Shown in pieces: positions 1 to 4,667 of a DNA stretch of 8,478 nucleotides. Where the stretch lies: assembly GCA_014359855.1 (NCBI GenBank), contig JACIYQ010000328.1:1-8478 (forward strand), given 5' to 3'. This DNA comes from Parvibaculum sp. (GTDB taxonomy: Bacteria > Pseudomonadota > Alphaproteobacteria > Parvibaculales > Parvibaculaceae). A model generated the notes under the pieces. The model saw nothing but the letters and a program-made list of their open reading frames with translations. It was not told the DNA's origin and did not search any database. The translations under genes were made by a program, and so were the position numbers. Each line of letters opens with the position of its first letter. Positions within the stretch are counted from its first letter, which is position 1.

Positions 1-23
1 CTAGATGTGGGCTTTCAATAGGT

Positions 24-180
24 TGTCCATTCGGGCCTGACCGAGGAGACTGGAGTTACCAGACTTCAGCGATCCTTGGAGGCAAGCCCGAATGAACATG
101 CACAAGAATGCCCGTTTAACGCCGATCGGTCGAGAGCGGCTGATTGAGTTGATGCTGAGCGGGCACACGCCGGAGGGTGA
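24..180 (+). mobile_element. Left-end fragment of an IS481-family insertion sequence
   Basis: This fragment has the layout of the 5' end of an IS481-type element: a terminal TGT at 24-26 region, a leader of about 65 bp, a GGAGG ribosome binding site at 78-82 and then an ATG at 92. The first residues read MNMHKNARLTP, the characteristic opening of IS481-family transposases. After about 26-30 residues the similarity stops, before the helix-turn-helix and the DDE core that should follow. The right boundary is approximate, and no matching right-hand inverted repeat is present in the window. The family assignment comes from memory of IS481 N-termini. Confidence 0.6.
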
Positions 181-373
181 GCGCTGCCGGGCGCCCTACA
201 GCCCGGACTTCAATCCGATCGAGAACGCATTCTCGAAGCTGAAGTCGTTCCTGCGAAAGGCCGCCGCCCGTACGGCCGAAGACCTCTGGCGCATCACCGG
301 CGAAGCCATCGACGCCTTCACACCAGGCGAATGTCAAAATTACTTCGCCGCATGCGGATATGACTGCGATTAA
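92..373 (+). pseudogene. Chimeric transposase remnant: IS481 N-terminus joined in frame to IS630 C-terminus
   Basis: This 93-codon frame is not an intact gene of any family. Residues 1 to about 27 match the start of IS481 transposases (MNMHKNARLTP). From about residue 34 the frame reads PYSPDFNPIEN and continues through LRKAAARTAEDLW to FAACGYD. This is the C-terminal end of IS630/Tc1-type DDE transposases, and E44 is the last catalytic acid. The helix-turn-helix, both catalytic aspartates and most of the catalytic core are missing, so it cannot transpose. The join lies near nucleotides 170-193 and preserves the reading frame. A GGAGG lies 9 nt before the ATG, so a short chimeric peptide could be made. 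Most likely this is a deletion or nested-insertion scar. Confidence 0.65.
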
Positions 374-389
374 GATGAATCTGCTCTAG
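190..389 (+). mobile_element. Right-end fragment of an IS630-family insertion sequence
   Basis: The 3' part of an IS630-type transposase (third catalytic acid in SPDFNPIE) is followed, directly after the stop codon at 371-373, by a short tail that ends in CTAG at 386-389. IS630 elements insert at TA, commonly in CTAG, so this is probably the original right border. The left half of the element is gone and was replaced by IS481 sequence. A CTAG also occurs at 1-4, but no inverted repeat of the tail is visible there. Confidence 0.55.
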
Positions 390-410
390 ACTGAAGCGGT
401 TCACCTGCAT

Positions 411-415
411 GGAGG
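411..415 (+). promoter_or_regulatory. Ribosome binding site that selects the ATG at 421
   Basis: GGAGG stands 5 nt before ATG 421. It lies inside the reading frame that would begin at ATG 409, and it is 11 nt from ATG 427. Spacing favours 421 as the start of the OmpA-like protein. Confidence 0.6.
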
Positions 416-420
416 CTGAG

Positions 421-900
421 ATGGGCATGACGATGCGCGGGCTGACGATGGCCGGGATTTTGGCTCTGGGGGCAATTGCCTTTGGCGGCATGGCCGTGGC
501 GCAGACATCCGAGATGCACACGCAGGGGCATCAGTGCCGCAATCTCGGCAAGTCGAACAAGGCGTTCGACAAGAATTACTATGTGTATTTCGATACGAAT
601 TCGAGCCGCATCGACCCGAAATACCAGAAGGAGTTCGAGCGCATCTACAAGTTCGCCAAGGGCCAGAACGCGCAGCAGATCTGCCTGTTCGGAAAGTCCA
701 GCAAGACCGGCAATGCCGCCGCCAATGCCGAACTCTCGCGCAAGCGCGCGCGCAACGTCGCCAGGGAATTCGAGGCGCTGGGCTGGCCCGCCTCCAGGAT
801 CGCGATCAACTCGGAAGGCGAGGCCTGGGGCTGGCTCGAGGAAACGCTGACCTGGGACGCGAAAGAGGACCGGCGGGTCCGCATCCGGCTGTCGAGATAG
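421..900 (+). CDS. Secreted OmpA-family C-terminal-like domain protein
   Basis: A 159-residue exported protein made of a signal peptide and one OmpA-like domain. ATG 421 is chosen for its GGAGG at 5 nt; 409 and 427 are in-frame alternatives. Residues 1-27 form a signal peptide (MRG, a hydrophobic stretch, then AVA before Q28) with no lipobox cysteine. Residues 53-159 follow the fold pattern: YVYFDTNSSRI (first strand), LSRKRARNV (105-113) with the conserved arginine R109, and a closing DRRVRIRL. The family usually binds peptidoglycan diaminopimelate through an Asp in a TD motif plus this Arg. Here the motif reads GKSS (91-94), so the Asp is replaced by Ser. C39 and C88 could form a periplasmic disulfide. 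A cell-wall-associated role is inferred from the fold, and true peptidoglycan binding is doubtful. No neighbour clarifies its job. Confidence 0.8.
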   Translation: MGMTMRGLTMAGILALGAIAFGGMAVAQTSEMHTQGHQCRNLGKSNKAFDKNYYVYFDTNSSRIDPKYQKEFERIYKFAKGQNAQQICLFGKSSKTGNAAANAELSRKRARNVAREFEALGWPASRIAINSEGEAWGWLEETLTWDAKEDRRVRIRLSR

Positions 901-933
901 GGCCCTGCCCGGAATATGAGTTGGCGCTACGGA

Positions 934-957
934 GCCGGGGCGGCTAACTTTAGCCCC
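934..957 (+). terminator. Weak GC hairpin after the OmpA-like gene
   Basis: GGGGC (937-941) can pair with GCCCC (953-957) across an 11-nt loop, and flanking GCC/GGC bases may extend it imperfectly. It has no T-run. It could be a weak terminator or chance in GC-rich DNA. Confidence 0.25.
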
Positions 958-1010
958 CGATCCGGCGGCTTGGCCGTACCAAATTACCAGACTGGGAATG
1001 GAGACAGACT

Positions 1011-1461
<451 letters not shown>

Positions 1462-1463
<2 letters not shown>

Positions 1464-1528
1464 GGCGGATTTCGAGGGCGGGGGATACTCGTTTCCCCCG
1501 CCCCAAACGGCCCGCCATCGTCCGCCTT
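1462..1528 (+). terminator. Nested two-stem hairpin at the end of the MaoC gene
   Basis: The inner stem is a perfect 10-bp pair, 1476-1485 with 1494-1503 (GGGCGGGGGA and its complement), with an 8-nt loop. An outer 8-bp pair, AAGGCGGA (1462-1469) with TCCGCCTT (1521-1528), encloses it and overlaps the TAA stop codon. The inner stem has no T-run; the outer arm ends in three T. It probably acts as a terminator or mRNA 3' stabiliser. It could also be part of a mobile palindromic repeat, because the inner arms recur at 2406-2445. Confidence 0.55.
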
Positions 1529-1567
1529 TGCCGACATGCTGAAAGTCGGGCCGTTTAACCCCCCTCG

Positions 1568-2318
1568 GGATTCCTCTGCGAAACCGTGGCATTGGAGGTT
1601 GCCGGGTATGAGGGCCGATGCTTTGTTCGATGTTGCCCCTGGTTATTGCGGTTCGATCTTGTGTGTTGCGCCGGGCCCGGCGCTGCGGGTCATGTCGCGG
1701 GATGCATGCTGGCCCGTCTGAGATTGCAGACGGTGGCAAAGGCGGTGTAGCCGGCGGCATTGGCGGCGAGGCTGTGACATCTGGTTCGGGCGCCGCCATA
1801 GAGCCGCTTGAGGGCGCTGAACACGGCCTCGACGGGTGCATGGCGCCGGGCGATGAGATCGTTGCGGCGCTTCTGCCAGTACGGCAGCTCGGGCATGTAT
1901 CTGTGCCTGCGATGCATGATGCGATCCTTGATGCCTTCCGCCTTGAGGCGTTCGCGCCGGGCCTTCTTCTCGTAGCCGCGGTCGGGCATGGACGGCGCGC
2001 TCGTCGCCGCAGATGAGCCCGTCGGCCACCTCGCTTTCGCTGACCCGGGCGGGCAGGAACAGAAGGCGGCGAATGAGACCGGAGCCTTCATCCATGCCGC
2101 GCGCGATGGCGGGTTGTGGGTGGCGGCGGCAATCGTGGCGTCCAGCAGGGTTCCCTTCTTCAGCATCGACAAGGGATCGTAGGGCGGACGGCCCGTCTCG
2201 CCCTTGCGCGCCTTCTTCGCCAGCCCCGCAAGACGCGACCAGTCGATCAATGCCGCAATCTTCTCCAGACGCCTGTTCCGCCCCAGACGCGGATCCGCAA
2301 ACGCTTCAGCAAGCCCCC
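1568..2318 (-). mobile_element. Degenerate IS5-family insertion sequence, copy 1
   Basis: This stretch carries a broken IS5-type transposase on the minus strand plus about 120 bp of 3' non-coding element sequence (1568-1689). The 3' border at 1568 is set by where similarity to the second copy (4374 onward) begins. The upstream border near 2318 is where transposase-like residues end. No left inverted repeat or target duplication can be recognised. Nucleotides 1568-1766 align without gaps to 4374-4572 with seven mismatches by my count. Compared with copy 2, it has lost sequence just upstream of the LKKGTLLDAT codons. Confidence 0.75.
1690..2318 (-). pseudogene. IS5-family transposase pseudogene, with deletions and frameshifts
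   Basis: Reading leftward, the frame gives an N-terminal IS5-type segment (LEKIAALIDWSRL, RPPYDPLSML) that jumps directly to LKKGTLLDAT, so the middle of the N-terminal half is missing. After DATIAAATHNPPSR the coherent sequence moves to another frame (MDEGSGLIRR, SEVADGLICGDERAV). It then returns to the first frame near 1990 (DRGYEKKARRERLKAEG, IKDRIMHRR, RRNDLIARR, VEAVFSALKRLYG) and ends at a stop at 1690-1692. The DNA between PPSR and MDEGSG is also shortened. The C-terminal half is otherwise recognisable end to end. At least two internal deletions and one frame change make it non-functional. Confidence 0.75.
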
Positions 2319-2323
2319 CAGAA

Positions 2324-2366
2324 GGTGTAACCTATTTCCCCGAACAGGTGTCAACCATGTCCCCGG
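2324..2366 (+). repeat. Two tandem copies of a ~19-bp motif, possible IS-end remnant
   Basis: GGTGTAACCTATTTCCCCG (2324-2342) is followed 23 bp later by a close copy (2347-2366), which begins GGTGTCAACCATG and ends in CCCCGG. They differ by single-base indels and a few substitutions. The motif resembles the repeated GTGTnACCnATGTCnCCGG units found at the ends of some integrase-type insertion sequences, but I cannot name the element. It abuts the truncated left side of the IS5 remnant. Confidence 0.5.
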
Positions 2367-2389
2367 TCCATACAGAGGGGAGGGGCAAA

Positions 2390-2490
2390 CCGCTGCAAGC
2401 GGCTTGGGGCGGGGGCGTGGCGTCGGCGAAGGATTCCCCCGCCCCGAAATTCCCTTCGTGAATTTCGACCCTCCCCCAGGGGCGGGTGGG
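2390..2490. repeat. Cluster of palindromes in the leader of the CDF gene
   Basis: Four adjacent hairpins fill this stretch. The first is CCGCT-GCA-AGCGG at 2390-2402. The second is a perfect 10-bp stem, GGGGCGGGGG (2406-2415) with its complement (2436-2445), around a 20-nt loop. The third is a perfect 8-bp stem, CGAAATTC (2445-2452) with GAATTTCG (2460-2467), around a 7-nt loop. The fourth is an imperfect C-tract/G-tract pair at 2469-2486. This looks like a REP/BIME-type dispersed intergenic repeat. It sits only 33 bp before the CDF start codon, so it could also affect transcript ends or stability. Confidence 0.55.
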
Positions 2491-2522
2491 ACGAGAGGTA
2501 GAATCAAAACGAAAGCTCCGGC

Positions 2523-3452
2523 ATGACTGCTCACCACCACGATCATTCGCATTCCCACCCGCACGCCACGCATGCCCATGGGCTCGGCAACGAACGCCGC
2601 GTGATGTTCGCGATGTGGCTGACGGGCGGCTTCATGGTGCTCGAAGCGGCGGGCGGCATCTTGTCCGGTTCGCTTGCGCTGCTCGCCGATGCCGGCCACA
2701 TGTTGACCGATACGGGCGCGCTGATGCTTGCCTTCGTCGCGACGCGCCTCACGCGCCGCCCTGCGGACGCGGCTCGCTCCTATGGCTATGCGCGCGCGGA
2801 AATTCTGGCCGCCTTCGCGAACGGTATCGTGATGATCGGCGTGATGGCATGGATCCTCGTAGAAGCCGTGGGCCGCATCATGGAGCCCGCGCCCGTGCTC
2901 GGCGTGCCCATGCTCGCGATTGCCGCGGCGGGTCTTCTCGTCAACATCGTCGCCTTCAAGCTGCTGCATGGCGGCGAGGACAGTCTCAACATGCGCGGCG
3001 CGGCGCTGCATGTGATGGGCGACCTGCTCGGCTCCATCGCGGCGATCGCCGCCGCGCTCATCATCATGGGAACGGGCTATACCATCGCCGACCCGATTCT
3101 CTCCGTGCTCGTCGCGCTGCTGATCCTGCGAAGCGCCATCGGCGTCACGAAGGAAAGCGCGCACATATTGATGGAAGGGTCGCCCGAAGGCGCGGGCGGC
3201 GAAACGATCGCGGAAGACCTGATGGGCAACGTGCCCGGCATCTGCAATGTGCATCACGTTCACGCCTGGTCGCTCGGCACGGGACGCGCGGTTGCGACAC
3301 TCCATGCGCAACTCACACCCGGAACCGACGCAGGCAAGGCGCTCGGGGACATCAAGGGACGGCTCGCCTCGGAATTCGGCATCGGCCATGCGACGGTGCA
3401 GATCGAGGAAGAGGACTGCCCGGACCACGGCGAAGGAACGCACCAGCACTGA
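2523..3452 (+). CDS. Cation diffusion facilitator family divalent metal exporter (CzcD/ZitB-like)
   Basis: A 309-residue inner-membrane CDF protein of normal length that exports Zn2+ and probably Co2+/Cd2+ by proton antiport. The cytoplasmic N-terminus is histidine-rich (nine His within residues 4-19). Six membrane segments follow, roughly 27-50, 57-76, 95-116, 127-148, 164-183 and 188-206. The transport site is visible as H59/D63 in helix 2 (DAGHMLTD) and H163/D167 in helix 5 (HVMGDLLGS), the H-D/H-D arrangement of zinc-type CDFs. The C-terminal cytoplasmic domain contains VHHVHAWSLG (243-252), typical for metal-dependent dimerisation, and ends in another His/Cys/Asp-rich tail. The ATG lacks a strong ribosome binding site; GAAAG at 2511-2515 is the best candidate. 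No metal-sensing regulator lies beside it. The substrate range is inferred from the family. Confidence 0.93.
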   Translation: MTAHHHDHSHSHPHATHAHGLGNERRVMFAMWLTGGFMVLEAAGGILSGSLALLADAGHMLTDTGALMLAFVATRLTRRPADAARSYGYARAEILAAFANGIVMIGVMAWILVEAVGRIMEPAPVLGVPMLAIAAAGLLVNIVAFKLLHGGEDSLNMRGAALHVMGDLLGSIAAIAAALIIMGTGYTIADPILSVLVALLILRSAIGVTKESAHILMEGSPEGAGGETIAEDLMGNVPGICNVHHVHAWSLGTGRAVATLHAQLTPGTDAGKALGDIKGRLASEFGIGHATVQIEEEDCPDHGEGTHQH

Positions 3453-3522
3453 GCACCACCACCTCCCCGAAAATTCACCCCCTTTTCATGCTGCGATGCG
3501 GTATGATGGGCGCTAACACGGC

Positions 3523-3528
3523 AAGGGG
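3523..3528 (+). promoter_or_regulatory. Ribosome binding site that selects the ATG at 3534
   Basis: AAGGGG lies 5 nt before ATG 3534. The alternative in-frame GTG at 3528 overlaps this site and would have no leader, so 3534 is preferred. Confidence 0.55.
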
Positions 3529-3533
3529 TGGCA

Positions 3534-4280
3534 ATGGCCTACACGTTCGATAGCTGGGGCGATCTGCACAACGACGAAACGCAATCGCGCGAGCCGGGCT
3601 GGCTGTCGCGGCTCGGTGAGCTGCGCGTCTTCGCGGAACTCGGCGCGCTGGCGCCCGCGATCCCTGCCCTTCTTGCCGCGCCGCGCGGCGACGGGCATGC
3701 CGTGCTCGTGTTGCCCGGCGTGCTGACGGGCGACGAATCGACCATCTTCATCCGCCGCTATCTCGAGGAACTCGGCTATGTCACGCATCCCTGGAAACAG
3801 GGCCACAACTGGGGACCGAGCCGGGAGCTGCATGAGAAGCTGCGCGCGCGGCTGACGGAACTACATGAGCGGTATGGACGGCGCATCAGCATTGTCGGCT
3901 GGAGCCTGGGCGGCATCTTCGCCCGCGAACTGGCAAGGGAATTCTCCTATGCGGTGCGCCAGGTGGTGACGCTGGGCAGCCCTTTCGGTTCGGACATCGC
4001 CGTGGACGGCACGAGGAAACCGGATGCCGCCGCGCGCCGCCGTGTGCCCCCGCCCGTACCCTGCACCTCGATCTATTCGAAAAGCGACGGCATCGTCTCG
4101 TGGGAAGCCTGCCGCGAGCAGCCTTCGGAGCAGACGGAAAACATCGAGGTGCCGGCGACGCATCTCGGCATGGGCTTCAACCCGCTCGTGCTCTGGGCCG
4201 TCGCCGACCGCCTCGCGCAGGCGGAAGGCGAATGGTCGCCCTTCGACCGCGCCGGCTGGCACGGGATGGTTTACGGGTAG
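3534..4280 (+). CDS. Alpha/beta-hydrolase fold protein, lipase/esterase-like
   Basis: A 248-residue soluble protein without a signal peptide. The core has an early strand ending in LVLPGVLTGD (58-67; PG probably supplies oxyanion-hole residues) and a nucleophile elbow GWSLGG (122-127) with Ser124. The likely acid is Asp185 in YSKSDGIVSW (181-190), and the likely base is His210 in PATHLGMGFNP (207-217). Order and spacing fit a Ser-Asp-His triad. The YSKSDGIV segment and the TLGSPFG after the elbow resemble lipase/PGAP1-like and triacylglycerol-lipase-related hydrolases acting on esters or acylated substrates. The natural substrate is unknown. It follows the CDF gene by 81 bp on the same strand and could be cotranscribed, but no functional link is apparent. 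ATG 3534 is used because of AAGGGG 5 nt upstream; GTG 3528 is an alternative. A TATGAT box at 3502-3507 has no good -35 partner. Confidence 0.85.
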   Translation: MAYTFDSWGDLHNDETQSREPGWLSRLGELRVFAELGALAPAIPALLAAPRGDGHAVLVLPGVLTGDESTIFIRRYLEELGYVTHPWKQGHNWGPSRELHEKLRARLTELHERYGRRISIVGWSLGGIFARELAREFSYAVRQVVTLGSPFGSDIAVDGTRKPDAAARRRVPPPVPCTSIYSKSDGIVSWEACREQPSEQTENIEVPATHLGMGFNPLVLWAVADRLAQAEGEWSPFDRAGWHGMVYG

Positions 4281-4293
4281 CTTCCCTCTCCGG

Positions 4294-4330
4294 CGTCATT
4301 GTGAGGAGTGCCCAGCACGACGAAGCAACT
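4294..4330. repeat. Degenerate copy of a widespread palindromic intergenic repeat
   Basis: The sequence CGTCATTGTGAGGAGTG...ACGACGAAGCAACT matches, with a few substitutions, the dispersed CGTCATTGCGAGGAGCG...GCGACGAAGCAATC repeat common in intergenic DNA of many proteobacteria. The core can fold as GTGC-CCA-GCAC (4308-4318), and the TTG/CAA arms further out pair partly. It lies 14 bp after the hydrolase stop codon. The rest of 4281-4373 shows nothing else recognisable. Confidence 0.6.
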
Positions 4331-4373
4331 GCCGTTAAGTACTGCGGTTACTATCCGGACCACCCTCCCCTGT

Positions 4374-4667
4374 GGATTCCTCTGCGAAACCGTCGCATTC
4401 GAGGTTGCCGGGTATGAGTGCCGATGCTTTGTTCGATGTTGCCCCTGGTTATTGCGGTTCGACCTTGTGTGTTGCGCCGGGCCCGGCGCTGCGGGTCATG
4501 TCGCGGGATGCATGCTGGCCCGTCTGAGATTGCAGATGGTGGCGAAGGCGGTGTAGCCGGCGGCGTTGGCGGGTTGTGGGTGGCGGCGGCAATCGTGGCG
4601 TGGCGTCCAGCAGGGTTCCCTTCTTCAGCATCAGCCCCCGGGCCTCGAGCTGCCGGTTCACCTCATC
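4374..4667 (-). mobile_element. Internally deleted IS5-family remnant, copy 2
   Basis: A short relative of the element at 1568-2318, in the same orientation. Positions 4374-4572 align gap-free to 1568-1766. The alignment then jumps to 2107-2167, matched by 4567-4632. The join falls on a TGGCGG shared by both sides, so about 346 bp present in copy 1 are missing here. A 5-bp tandem duplication (GTGGC) lies near 4597-4606. Beyond 4632 it retains transposase codons that copy 1 has lost. The right edge is set by the last transposase-like residues and overlaps the end of the ClC gene. It is too short to be autonomous and resembles a MITE. Confidence 0.75.
4496..4667 (-). pseudogene. IS5-family transposase fragment
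   Basis: On the minus strand it reads EVNRQLEARGLMLKKGTLLDAT, a central IS5-transposase segment. A 5-bp duplication then shifts the frame. The deletion join leads into the C-terminal end (NAAGYTAFAT, CNLRR) and the stop at 4496-4498. The catalytic core is absent and nothing functional can be made. Confidence 0.7.

Noticed and set aside
1618..2330. Plus-strand frames across the IS5 remnant
   Set aside because: The coherent transposase similarity is on the minus strand; the plus frames show no family resemblance.
2324..2366. CRISPR-like repeat
   Set aside because: Only two imperfect units, with a 4-bp gap and no spacers of CRISPR length, so it is not an array.
2247..3449. 400-codon minus-strand frame opposite the CDF gene
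   Set aside because: It has no recognisable motifs, runs through IS debris and hairpins, and shadows a gene with clear H-D/H-D transport sites.
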